Origin: JAKSPM01 sp964450645
GTDB lineage: Bacteria; Bacillota; Clostridia; Oscillospirales; Oscillospiraceae
Direction: 5' to 3'
Length of the DNA: 6,330 nt
Assembly (NCBI GenBank): GCA_964450645.1
Contig: CAYVEB010000052.1
Coordinates: 1 to 6,330, forward strand
This document shows positions 1 through 6,267 of this stretch, in pieces. A model generated the notes under the pieces. It worked only from the letters and a program-made list of their open reading frames with translations, was not told the DNA's origin and did not search any database. Both the position numbers and the translations under genes were made by a program. The number at the start of each line of letters is the position of its first letter. The stretch's first letter is position 1.

Positions 1-274
1 AGTCGGCGATCTTCCGCGCACAGCTCTTTAGCTTCTGATTGCAATCGTATACTTTTTCATACAACCGCCGCTGGTGTGGTTTCCACTTCCCGCCGCCGTG
101 TAAAAAGTCTTCCGTAGTCATTTCCACCGCTGCCAAATAGGCGCGGAGAATATATTCCACATACGCTATAACATACTCCTACCATACCTCGAATACTGCC
201 CGCCGACATACCGCCATGGACTCGTTCATTTCTCCCGGCAAAATATTCCGCAGCTCTTCTCTACGAAATATTTT
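1..274 (-). pseudogene. Unrecognised minus-strand coding remnant with internal TAG, continuing past the left edge
   Basis: Reading leftward from 274, the frame is open for 31 codons (KIFRREELRNILPGEMNESM... ending ...AVFEVW). It meets a TAG at 181-179, then stays open in the same frame for 59 more codons (EYVIAYVEYILRAYLAAVEM, then TTEDFLHGGGKWKPHQRRLY and onward) to the window edge. Both halves have plausible protein composition: charged, aromatic-rich, no repeats. That suggests one gene broken by a nonsense change, but no family is recognised. An in-frame TAA at 277-275 bounds it upstream. Possible starts are ATG at 229-227 and 121-119, but neither has a convincing ribosome binding site. 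An alternative is that a short real gene starts at ATG 121 and the upstream part is chance. No function is offered. Confidence 0.33.
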
Positions 275-394
275 TTAGGTCAATATGGGCCATGACTCTA
301 CTGAAAAAATATACTGGATCATTCACTTTAATAATTCTTTTTAAATTGTATAAATTAGAATCATATGAACCAATCAAAGGGGAAAAGTTCCGCC

Positions 395-411
395 TCTGGT
401 GTGGTATCATT
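395..411 (+). repeat. Left terminal inverted repeat of the IS remnant
   Basis: The sequence TCTGGTGTGGTATCATT is the inverted counterpart of 732-748, with mismatches at three of 17 positions. It lies upstream of the GTG start of the transposase fragment, as expected for the left end of an IS. Confidence 0.5.
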
Positions 412-453
412 CAAATACTACAAAAACCAACCATACGCAAAAGAGAACTTTTC

Positions 454-732
454 GTGAACATTCTAACACAAGAGGCACGGAAAAGGCAAGCGGTAGTTAA
501 GCTGGCAAGGAGAAAAGGGGAAAGCTTTGCGGCGCGGATGTATGGCGGCACTCTGTCGAGCGTGAAGCGGTGGAATAAGCGGTATGATGGGAAAGACCGA
601 CATTCGCTGTTAGAAAGGTCCCACAGACCCCATAGCTACCCGCGGCAGCACACAGAAGCGAAAAAAATGATTTTAGTGTTCTGGAAGAAATAGGAACGGT
701 ATGAATGGGACGGGGTATATACACAGGCCAAA
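454..732 (+). pseudogene. Truncated transposase, N-terminal helix-turn-helix part, with in-frame TAG
   Basis: The reading starts best at GTG 454 (VNILTQEARKRQAVVKLARR). The open frame extends upstream to an ATG at 292, but that part is AT-rich, crosses the left inverted repeat and looks non-coding. The motif order of basic N-terminus, then SSVKRWNKRYDG, then SLLERSHRPHS, is what I recognise from the HTH region of IS481/IS3-like DDE transposases, where the HTH binds the element ends and a DDE integrase-core domain follows. The TAG at 691-693 sits where the family would have an ordinary residue, because ERYEWDGVYTQAK continues in the same frame behind it. No DDE domain remains, so the product cannot be an active transposase. 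Only a weak purine stretch precedes the GTG. A short HTH protein of 80 codons (454-693) could still be made, possibly acting on the ends of related elements. Confidence 0.7.
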
Positions 733-748
733 GTGATACCATACCGGA
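732..748 (-). repeat. Right terminal inverted repeat of the IS remnant
   Basis: Read on the minus strand this is TCCGGTATGGTATCACT, matching the left repeat at 14 of 17 positions. It abuts the last transposase-like codons directly, which marks the deletion junction. Confidence 0.5.
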
Positions 749-799
749 AAATTTCCTTTTTTACAAAAATGGTTCATAGTAATTAACATCGCAGAAGGA

Positions 800-823
800 G
801 CCGCGCCGCGGCGGAAGTTTTTT
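800..823 (+). terminator. Weak terminator-like hairpin with T6 tract upstream of typA
   Basis: GCCGC (800-804) and GCGGC (808-812) can pair around a 3-base loop, followed within five bases by six T (818-823). The stem is short, so efficiency may be low. It sits between the IS remnant and the typA promoter and could insulate typA from readthrough. Confidence 0.35.
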
Positions 824-824
824 C

Positions 825-853
825 TTGACAGAATGGGGGAATTTGTGTAAGAT
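825..853 (+). promoter_or_regulatory. Sigma-A type promoter for typA
   Basis: A perfect TTGACA (825-830) is followed after 17 bases by TAAGAT (848-853), which matches TATAAT at four of six positions. Initiation would be near 860, giving a 5' leader of about 74 bases before the ATG at 934. It lies outside the IS remnant, so the element does not seem to supply the promoter. Confidence 0.68.
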
Positions 854-915
854 AAGCTTTTAGGGCATCCTGTCGCCCCGGAACCACACAGCTTGCGCGG
901 CGCAGCCGCTTGCAT

Positions 916-922
916 AAAGGAG
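916..922 (+). promoter_or_regulatory. Ribosome binding site that fixes the typA start
   Basis: AAAGGAG lies 11 bases upstream of ATG 934. It falls inside the reading frame if the upstream TTG at 910 were the start, so it argues for ATG 934 and against the longer form. Confidence 0.75.
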
Positions 923-933
923 AACAACATTCC

Positions 934-2760
934 ATGGTACAGCAAGATCATATTCGAAATATCGCGATTATTGCCCACGTCGACCACGGGAAGACAACCC
1001 TGGTGGATGAAATGCTTAAGCAGGGCGGTATCTACCGGGAAAACCAGGAGGTTGTGGAACGGGTCATGGACTCCGGCGACCTCGAACGCGAACGCGGCAT
1101 CACCATCCTGGCCAAGAACACCTCGGTACACTATCACGATTATAAAATCAACATCGTCGACACGCCGGGCCACGCGGACTTCGGCGGCGAGGTGGAGCGG
1201 ATTTTGAAGATGGTCAACGGGGTCATCTTGCTGGTCGACGCGGCCGAAGGCCCCATGCCGCAGACGCGGTTTGTGCTGCAAAAGGCACTGGAACTCGGAC
1301 ATAAGGTGATCGTGGTGGTCAACAAAATCGACCGCCCGGACGCCCGCGTCGAGGAAGTCATGGAGGAGGTTCTGGAGCTGCTGCTGGATTTAAACGCCAC
1401 GGACGAGCAGTTTGAATCGCCGACGCTGTTTTGCTCCGCGCGCCAGGGTGTGGCCACCTATGGTCCGGGCCAGGTCGGGGAAAATCTAGATCCGCTGTTC
1501 CAGACGATCATCGACTACATCCCGGCTCCTGGCGGCGACCCAGACGGCCCTGTGCAGGTCCTGGTGTCTTCCATCGACTATAACGACTACGTGGGCCGGA
1601 TTGGAATCGGCCGCGTCGAGCGGGGCACCCTCCACCAGAATCAGGAGATCGTCATCTGCGACTACCACGACCCGCGCTACGTGGAAAAGGGAAAAGTCGT
1701 CGCGCTATATGAGTTTGACGGTCTGCGCCGTGTTCCCGTGCCTGAGGCATCGGCGGGAGAGATCGTGGCTTTTTCCGGAATTGGGGACCTGACCATCGGA
1801 CGCACGCTGTGCGCGGAGCAAGCCGTCGAGCCGCTGCCGTTTGTAAAGATTTCCGACCCCACCATCGAAATGACGTTCAGCGTCAACGACAGCCCCTTTG
1901 CCGGGCGGGAGGGGAAATATGTTACCTCCCGCAATTTGCGCGACCGGCTGGAACGGGAGCTGCTCAAGGACGTGTCTTTACATGTGACCGAGGTGGGAAC
2001 AGATTCGTTCAACGTTGCCGGACGCGGCGAGATGCACCTTTCCATTTTGATTGAAACCATGCGCCGGGAGGGCTATGAATTCCAGGTGTCTACGCCGCGC
2101 GTGCTGACGAAAAAAATTGACGGCGTTGTTTGCGAACCGGTGGAGCGGGTCGTTGCCGACGTCCCGGAGGAGTCCATGGGCGCGGTGATTGAAAAGCTGG
2201 GCCAGCGCCGGGGCGATCTGCTGGCGATGACACCCATGGGCAGCCGCTACCGGCTGGAGCTCCTGGTGCCGTCGCGGGGCCTGTTTGGGTACCGAAATGA
2301 GTTTTTGACCGATACCCGGGGCGAGGGCATCATGTCCTCGGTGCTGGACTCCTACGCGCCTATGAAGGGCGAAATCGAGCGCCGCAAGACCGGCAGCCTG
2401 ATCGCCTTTGAGAGCGGCGAAGCGTGCGCCTACGGGATCGGCGGCGTGCAGGACCGCGGGGTAATGTTTATCACGCCCGGCACGCCGGTGTATGCCGGGA
2501 TGGTCGTCGGCAGCTGCAATCGCAATGAGGACATGGCGGTCAACGTCTGCAAGCGCAAGCAGCTGACGAATATGCGCGCTTCGGGCGCGGACGACGCAAT
2601 CCGCCTGGTGCCGCCGCGGGTACTCTCTTTGGAACAGTGCCTGGAATATCTGGCGGACGATGAGCTGTTGGAGGTCACGCCCAAAAATTTGCGCATCCGC
2701 AAGCGCATATTGGATCACGCGGCCCGGATGCGGCAAGTGATGAAAAATCGGAATAGCTAA
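934..2760 (+). CDS. typA: Ribosome-associated translational GTPase TypA/BipA
   Basis: The 608-residue protein has the usual length of the family and is complete. TypA/BipA binds the 70S ribosome at the factor site, hydrolyses GTP, and supports 50S subunit assembly and growth under cold and other stress; it is cytosolic. All GTP-binding motifs are visible: G1 AHVDHGKT (residues 14-21), G2 ERERGITI (51-58), G3 DTPGHADF (76-83), G4 NKID (130-133) and G5 SAR (168-170). A domain-II beta barrel (about 200-300) follows, then EF-G-like domains (VNDSPFAGREGKYVTSRNL and GRGEMHLSILIETM). The BipA-specific C-terminal domain ends it, with RGLFGYRNEFLTDTRGEG, the glycine-rich YGIGGVQDRG segment and the basic end VTPKNLRIRKRILD. 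The QTRF and DATDEQF-like (here NATDEQF) stretches distinguish it from EF-G and LepA. The start ATG 934 is chosen from its AAAGGAG site. It is transcribed alone from its own promoter and ends at a strong hairpin. Nothing in it looks damaged. Confidence 0.97.
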   Translation: MVQQDHIRNIAIIAHVDHGKTTLVDEMLKQGGIYRENQEVVERVMDSGDLERERGITILAKNTSVHYHDYKINIVDTPGHADFGGEVERILKMVNGVILLVDAAEGPMPQTRFVLQKALELGHKVIVVVNKIDRPDARVEEVMEEVLELLLDLNATDEQFESPTLFCSARQGVATYGPGQVGENLDPLFQTIIDYIPAPGGDPDGPVQVLVSSIDYNDYVGRIGIGRVERGTLHQNQEIVICDYHDPRYVEKGKVVALYEFDGLRRVPVPEASAGEIVAFSGIGDLTIGRTLCAEQAVEPLPFVKISDPTIEMTFSVNDSPFAGREGKYVTSRNLRDRLERELLKDVSLHVTEVGTDSFNVAGRGEMHLSILIETMRREGYEFQVSTPRVLTKKIDGVVCEPVERVVADVPEESMGAVIEKLGQRRGDLLAMTPMGSRYRLELLVPSRGLFGYRNEFLTDTRGEGIMSSVLDSYAPMKGEIERRKTGSLIAFESGEACAYGIGGVQDRGVMFITPGTPVYAGMVVGSCNRNEDMAVNVCKRKQLTNMRASGADDAIRLVPPRVLSLEQCLEYLADDELLEVTPKNLRIRKRILDHAARMRQVMKNRNS

Positions 2761-2765
2761 AAAGC

Positions 2766-2797
2766 CGGGGCTGCCAAATTGGCGGCCCCGAACGTTT
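2766..2797 (+). terminator. Intrinsic terminator of typA
   Basis: A 10-base-pair GC-rich stem (2766-2775 with 2781-2790, one G-T wobble) closes a 5-base AAATT loop, beginning six bases after the TAA stop. The following tract AACGTTTC is only partly T-rich, so termination may be incomplete. Confidence 0.72.
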
Positions 2798-2819
2798 CTG
2801 TCAGCTTGTAGGAAATATC

Positions 2820-2843
2820 TTTCGCGGCGTATACGCCGCGAAA
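2820..2843. repeat. Perfect 24-base palindrome between convergent genes
   Basis: The 12-base arm 2820-2831 (TTTCGCGGCGTA) is followed directly by its exact reverse complement to 2843. As RNA it would fold on either strand with a GC core and a TATA turn. On the plus strand A2844 and TTTT follow. This fits a second, possibly bidirectional terminator. A dyad-binding protein site is an alternative. Confidence 0.5.
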
Positions 2844-2857
2844 ATTTTCGGTTCTAT

Positions 2858-2896
2858 AAAAAACATTGGGGTCAAGTTTGTCCTGGCCCTAATGTT
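2858..2896 (-). terminator. Hairpin with T6 run, probable terminator of the minus-strand operon
   Basis: Arms 2862-2873 and 2885-2896 are complementary over 12 positions around an 11-base loop. Read on the minus strand, the stem is followed by a run of six T ending at 2858, as expected for an intrinsic terminator about 115 bases past the uvrA-like stop. The two imperfect pairs are G-T wobbles in plus-strand RNA but A-C mismatches in minus-strand RNA, so the fold is better on the plus strand. Its orientation is therefore not settled. Confidence 0.45.
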
Positions 2897-3012
2897 TCAT
2901 ACCAAAATCCCTATTTTTTTCAGAATTTTGACTCTATTGACAATCGCCCAGCGGTCCGATGGGCGCGGCTACCCGCTGAGTACTGTTCTATGGTATATTC
3001 CCCTTCGTTGCC
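2897..3012. other. Intergenic remainder, 3' flank of the UvrA-like gene
   Basis: No gene is supported here. It holds a T7 run around 2914-2920 and a 6-base-pair hairpin (CGCCCA 2945-2950 with TGGGCG 2960-2965). That hairpin competes with an alternative pairing of CAGCGG (2949-2954) with CCGCTG (2973-2978). Neither has a T tract on the minus strand. Confidence 0.4.
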
Positions 3013-5532
3013 TCATTTTCCGCTTTCCATGTAACGTTTTAAATACACCCCTGTTTTACTGCTCGCACATTCGCAAATTTGCTCCGGCGTACCTGCCGCG
3101 ACAATTTCCCCGCCGCGAACACCCCCGTCCGGCCCCATGTCAATCACGTAGTCCGCGTTTTTGATCACATCCAGATCGTGCTCGATGACAATGACGGTCG
3201 CGCCGTTTTCAATTAGGTGCTCAAATACGTGCAGCAGCGTTTCCACATCCAGCGGATGCAGGCCGATGGTGGGTTCGTCAAACACAAACACCGTATCCGC
3301 CTGTCCCCTTCCCATTTCGCTGGCGAGCTTTAGCCGCTGCGCCTCGCCACCGGATAGACTCGGCGTCTCCTCCCCCAGCGTCAGATAACCGAGGCCGAGC
3401 TCCTTGAGCACCCGCAGCCTTCGCGCGACAACGGGCAGATCCGCGCATAAGCTCAGTGCCTCGTCCACGCTCTTATCCATAAGCTCCGGGAGCGTACTTG
3501 CCCGCCCGCCCTGCTTTGGGGTACGCCGGATGAGGCTGGCCTCTTTGGCATAACGGGAGCCGCCGCAATCCGGGCACGGAATCTCAACGTCCGGCAAAAA
3601 CTGAACGTCCAGATTGATCGAGCCTGTGCCGTCGCAGGTAGGGCAGCGCAGTTTGCCCGTGTTGTAGGAAAAATCGCCCGCCTTATAACCCCTTTCTTTT
3701 GCGTCGGCCGTTCTTGCGTACACCTTGCGCAGTTCATCGTGTACATCCGCGTAAGTGGCGACCGTCGAACGTACGTTGATCCCAATGGGCGTGGCGTCGA
3801 TCAGCTTGACCTGCGCAATTTTATCCGCGCGGATGGCTTTCACATGCTTGGGAAGCGGATTGCCCCGGATGGCCGCCTCCAGCGCGGGAACCAGGCTTTC
3901 CAGAATCAGCGTCGTTTTTCCCGATCCGGATACGCCCGTAACTGCGATCAGCCGTCCCTTGGGCAGATCAACTTCCAGAGGCTTCACCGTGTGAATTTCG
4001 GACGTGGACAGATGAATGGTCCCAAGAGAAAACATCCGCTCCGGTGTAATGCCATTTCTGACGTCGATTGTCGTTCTCCCTGTAAGAAAACCGCCGATCC
4101 GTGAATTCGGATCGTTTTCCACCTCCTGTAAGGTTCCCTGCGCAATGATTGTCCCGCCGGCCGCGCCGGCTTTCGGGCCGAGCTCAATGAGCCAATCGGC
4201 TTGGGAAAGCACATGGGTATCATGGTCCACCAGCACCACCGTGTTTCCGTCCGCGATCAGATCCCGCATCACTCCGGTCAAGCCCTCCATATTGGAGGGA
4301 TGCAAGCCAATGGAGGGTTCATCGAGCACATACAAAACGCCGGTTGTGCGGTTGCGCACCGCGCGGGCCAGCTGCATCCGCTGCCGCTCTCCGGTGGATA
4401 GCGTGGAGGCGGCGCGATCCAGCGTCAGATAGGACAGGCCCAGATCCGTCAGACGCTTTGCGGCGCTGCGAAACGATTCGCAGATGCTCTGCGCCATCGG
4501 GCGCATTGCTTCTGGCAGCGAATCCGGAACGCCGGCGACCCACCGCGTCAAATCGGAGAGCGTCATCGTGCAGGCCTGCGCAAGCGAAATCCCCCGCAGT
4601 CTCGGCGCCCGCGCCGCGTCGCTTAGCCGCGTCCCGCCGCAGTCCGGGCAGACGTCCTGCCGCAAAAACTTCTCCACCCGCTTCATACCCTTTTCATCCT
4701 TGACTCTAGACAGGGCGTTTTCCACGGTATAGGTGGCGTTGAAATAGGTGAAATCCATATCCCCCGCCGCGCCGCTGGTCTTGTTCTGATAGATAATGTT
4801 CTTTTTGACCGCAGGACCGTGAAAAACAATGTCGCGCTCCTTTGCGGTCAGTTCCCGGAACGGCACGTCGGTCCGGACGCCCATTTCCCGTGCGATATCC
4901 TTCATCAACGACCACATCAGCGTCTGCCACGGTGCGACCGCGCCCTCATCGATCGACAGCGACTCATCGGGCACCAGCGTCGATTCATCAACGGTACGGA
5001 CGACGCCTGTGCCGTCGCATTTTTTGCACGCGCCCTGGCTGTTGAACGCCAGCTCCTCCGCACTCGGCGCGAAAAAACGTTCGCCGCACACGGGGCAGAC
5101 AAGCGGAAGGCCCGCCGCCACATTCAAAGAAGGCTCCGCATAGTGCCCGTTCGGGCAGCGGTGGCTGGAAAGCCTGGAAAACATCAGCCGCAGGCTGTTC
5201 AGCAGCTCCGTACCGGTTCCAAAAGTGCTGCGGATGCCCGGAACGCCTGGCCGCTGGCGCAGCGCCAGCGCCGCCGGAACATACAGCACCTCGTCTACCT
5301 GCGCCTTTTCCGCCTGGGTCATCCTTCTGCGCGTGTAGGTGGACAGGGATTCCAAATAGCGCCGGGAACCCTCCGCATACAGAATCCCGAGCGCTAAAGA
5401 GGATTTGCCGGAACCGGAAACGCCGGCAATTCCAACAATCTTGTTCAGCGGGATATCCACATTGATATTTTTCAAATTATGTACCCGCCCGCCGCGGATT
5501 TTCATTTTTTCCGGGGCCTTTTGATTCTCCAT
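3013..5532 (-). CDS. UvrA-like ABC ATPase lacking the UvrB-binding domain (UvrA2/DrrC-type)
   Basis: The 839-residue cytosolic protein contains two UvrA-type ABC ATPase modules. Module I has Walker A GVSGSGKS (37-44), the UvrA stretch RRYLESLSTY (57-66), signature LSTGERQR (378-385), Walker B with VLDEPSIGLHP (402-412) and switch His437. Module II has Walker A GVSGSGKT (533-540), signature LSGGEAQR (726-733), FDEPTIGLHP (751-760) and His785. Zinc modules C146/C149/C169/C172 and C630/C633/C653/C656 both keep the CX2C-X19-CX2C spacing, and a CPDCGGTRL element is at 295-303. Canonical UvrA is about 940 residues with a UvrB-binding domain of some 130 residues before the first zinc module. Here only about 20 residues separate CPNGH (126-130) from C146, so that domain is absent. 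Such proteins (Deinococcus UvrA2, Streptomyces DrrC) bind DNA and are linked to damage or intercalator tolerance, but cannot load UvrB in the known way. ATG 5532 has AGGAG at 5546-5542. It is the last gene of the minus-strand operon. Its exact role is inferred. Confidence 0.93.
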   Translation of the reverse strand: MENQKAPEKMKIRGGRVHNLKNINVDIPLNKIVGIAGVSGSGKSSLALGILYAEGSRRYLESLSTYTRRRMTQAEKAQVDEVLYVPAALALRQRPGVPGIRSTFGTGTELLNSLRLMFSRLSSHRCPNGHYAEPSLNVAAGLPLVCPVCGERFFAPSAEELAFNSQGACKKCDGTGVVRTVDESTLVPDESLSIDEGAVAPWQTLMWSLMKDIAREMGVRTDVPFRELTAKERDIVFHGPAVKKNIIYQNKTSGAAGDMDFTYFNATYTVENALSRVKDEKGMKRVEKFLRQDVCPDCGGTRLSDAARAPRLRGISLAQACTMTLSDLTRWVAGVPDSLPEAMRPMAQSICESFRSAAKRLTDLGLSYLTLDRAASTLSTGERQRMQLARAVRNRTTGVLYVLDEPSIGLHPSNMEGLTGVMRDLIADGNTVVLVDHDTHVLSQADWLIELGPKAGAAGGTIIAQGTLQEVENDPNSRIGGFLTGRTTIDVRNGITPERMFSLGTIHLSTSEIHTVKPLEVDLPKGRLIAVTGVSGSGKTTLILESLVPALEAAIRGNPLPKHVKAIRADKIAQVKLIDATPIGINVRSTVATYADVHDELRKVYARTADAKERGYKAGDFSYNTGKLRCPTCDGTGSINLDVQFLPDVEIPCPDCGGSRYAKEASLIRRTPKQGGRASTLPELMDKSVDEALSLCADLPVVARRLRVLKELGLGYLTLGEETPSLSGGEAQRLKLASEMGRGQADTVFVFDEPTIGLHPLDVETLLHVFEHLIENGATVIVIEHDLDVIKNADYVIDMGPDGGVRGGEIVAAGTPEQICECASSKTGVYLKRYMESGK

Positions 5533-5541
5533 TGTCGATTG

Positions 5542-5546
5542 CTCCT
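5542..5546 (-). promoter_or_regulatory. Ribosome binding site of the UvrA-like gene
   Basis: AGGAG on the minus strand lies nine bases before ATG 5532. This supports that start over the internal Met10, which also begins a plausible UvrA N-terminus. Confidence 0.65.
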
Positions 5547-5566
5547 ACATGATTTTTTGCGAATGG

Positions 5567-5582
5567 CGCGGCTCTTGCCGCG
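5567..5582 (-). promoter_or_regulatory. Perfect hairpin directly after the esterase stop codon
   Basis: CGCGGC (5582-5577) and GCCGCG (5572-5567), read on the minus strand, pair perfectly around a four-base AAGA loop, starting at the first base after the TAG. No T tract follows, so it is not a standard terminator. It could protect the upstream message end or tune expression of the UvrA-like gene. The role is inferred. Confidence 0.4.
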
Positions 5583-6260
5583 CTATTTCAAAACCCAAGC
5601 GATTCCCTTTGCCAGGCGATAGGCGGAGTCCTTGTAGTGATCCCCGGAGTTCAGCTCAAAGATGGAGTTAATCGCCCGGCTTTGGTAAATTGCAAGAAGT
5701 TCTTTCATGCGGGTTTCCGTCTGTTTTAGGTAGGAATTTTTGACGCGGCTCTCCAGATCTCCGAGGGAAAGATAGATCGCCTCCGGCTTTTTCAAAAAAT
5801 CATGGGCTTGCACATAGGATACGAACTCCGGGTACCAAACCGAGCCGGACCCCGACACCACGGCGGAAAACCGATCCGTCACATACGGCGCGTACAAGGC
5901 GAACAGCCCACCCATGGAATATCCCGCGATCACGCGGTACGGCGGCACGCCGGTTTTCTCCTCAATCCATGGGATAACCTGTTCTTCCAGAAAGCGCGCG
6001 TACCCATCCGCTTCCCCGGTAAAGTGATCGTCCTCGGAAACAACCGGCGCATGGGGCCACGGCGAAAGCTCTTCGTCCCAGCGAATTTTCGTGATCGAGA
6101 CAAGGTGGAACGCCTTGCAGCCGAGCCTTTCGCATTGCTCTAAAATCATTTTCCCCGTTTCTGAATGCATATTTGCATAGACAATCGGAACACCGTCGTT
6201 CTTATTTCTGTAAAAGGTGATTTGCTTTCCGCCAATGTCCGCTTTGTTCGGTTCGCTCAT
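5583..6260 (-). CDS. Alpha/beta-hydrolase-fold esterase (putative esterase D/Fes-like family)
   Basis: The 225-residue protein has the nucleophile elbow GYSMGG (113-118, Ser115), followed by the SGSGSVWYPEF stretch (136-146) typical of the 'putative esterase' family that includes esterase D and enterochelin-esterase-like enzymes. The likely acid is Asp168 in LSLGDLES and the likely base is His208 in NSGDHYKDS, giving Ser-Asp-His in the expected order and spacing. There is no signal peptide or membrane segment, so it should be cytosolic. The reaction would be ester or thioester hydrolysis; the substrate cannot be read from sequence. At 225 residues it is a compact family member without an added N-terminal domain. 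ATG 6260 follows a strong GGGAGG seven bases upstream, which overlaps the stop codon region of the preceding GNAT-like gene. This argues for a shared transcript and coupled translation. The UvrA-like gene follows after 50 bases. Confidence 0.85.
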   Translation of the reverse strand: MSEPNKADIGGKQITFYRNKNDGVPIVYANMHSETGKMILEQCERLGCKAFHLVSITKIRWDEELSPWPHAPVVSEDDHFTGEADGYARFLEEQVIPWIEEKTGVPPYRVIAGYSMGGLFALYAPYVTDRFSAVVSGSGSVWYPEFVSYVQAHDFLKKPEAIYLSLGDLESRVKNSYLKQTETRMKELLAIYQSRAINSIFELNSGDHYKDSAYRLAKGIAWVLK

Positions 6261-6267
6261 CGTAATT

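Larger units (their letters stand above)
395..748 (+). mobile_element. Internally deleted insertion sequence (MITE-like remnant)
   Basis: A 17-base inverted repeat (395-411 against the reverse complement of 732-748, 14 of 17 identical, core GGTRTGGTATCA) brackets a transposase N-terminal fragment that starts about 43 bases inside the left repeat. The transposase reading frame keeps family-like sequence (ERYEWDGVYTQAK) right up to base 732, exactly where the right repeat begins. The simplest reading is that the rest of the transposase gene has been deleted, leaving both ends and about 350 bases. HTH-plus-DDE elements of the IS3/IS481 type are usually about 0.9-1.5 kb, so roughly two thirds would be missing. 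Family assignment is tentative because the catalytic domain is absent. The exact outer boundaries are uncertain by several bases. Confidence 0.55.

Noticed and set aside
71..188. Extra GGTRTGGT octamers at 73-80 (+) and 181-188 (-), resembling the core of the IS ends
   Set aside because: The match does not extend over the full 17-base repeat, and both copies fall inside the minus-strand coding-like stretch; chance is the simpler explanation.
292..453. N-terminal extension of the transposase fragment from ATG 292
   Set aside because: It is AT-rich, has no family-like sequence and crosses the left inverted repeat. GTG 454 begins the recognisable part.
863..909. Small hairpins in the typA leader (GGGC/GCCC at 863-878; GCGGC/GCCGC at 897-909), considered as a riboswitch or thermosensor
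   Set aside because: Stems are only four to five pairs and there is no known aptamer pattern; such hairpins are expected by chance in GC-rich leader sequence.
910..933. Longer typA start at TTG 910, adding eight residues
   Set aside because: The AAAGGAG site lies inside this extension and is well placed for ATG 934; the family begins close to the IRNIAIIAHVDHGKT segment.
673..1302. 209-codon minus-strand frame across the typA start and promoter
   Set aside because: It overlaps the typA GTPase domain, its promoter and the IS remnant without protein-like motifs; a chance open frame.
1978..2736. 252-codon open frame antisense to typA
   Set aside because: The composition is that of a shadow frame in a GC-rich gene, with no family, no ribosome binding site, and complete overlap with a certain gene.
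2892..3164. 90-codon plus-strand frame in the convergent gap
   Set aside because: It overlaps the 3' end of the UvrA-like gene, has no ribosome binding site and no family signal.
4819..5397. 192-codon plus-strand frame opposite the UvrA-like gene
   Set aside because: Arg/His/Gln/Ala-rich shadow of the opposite strand with no recognisable domain.
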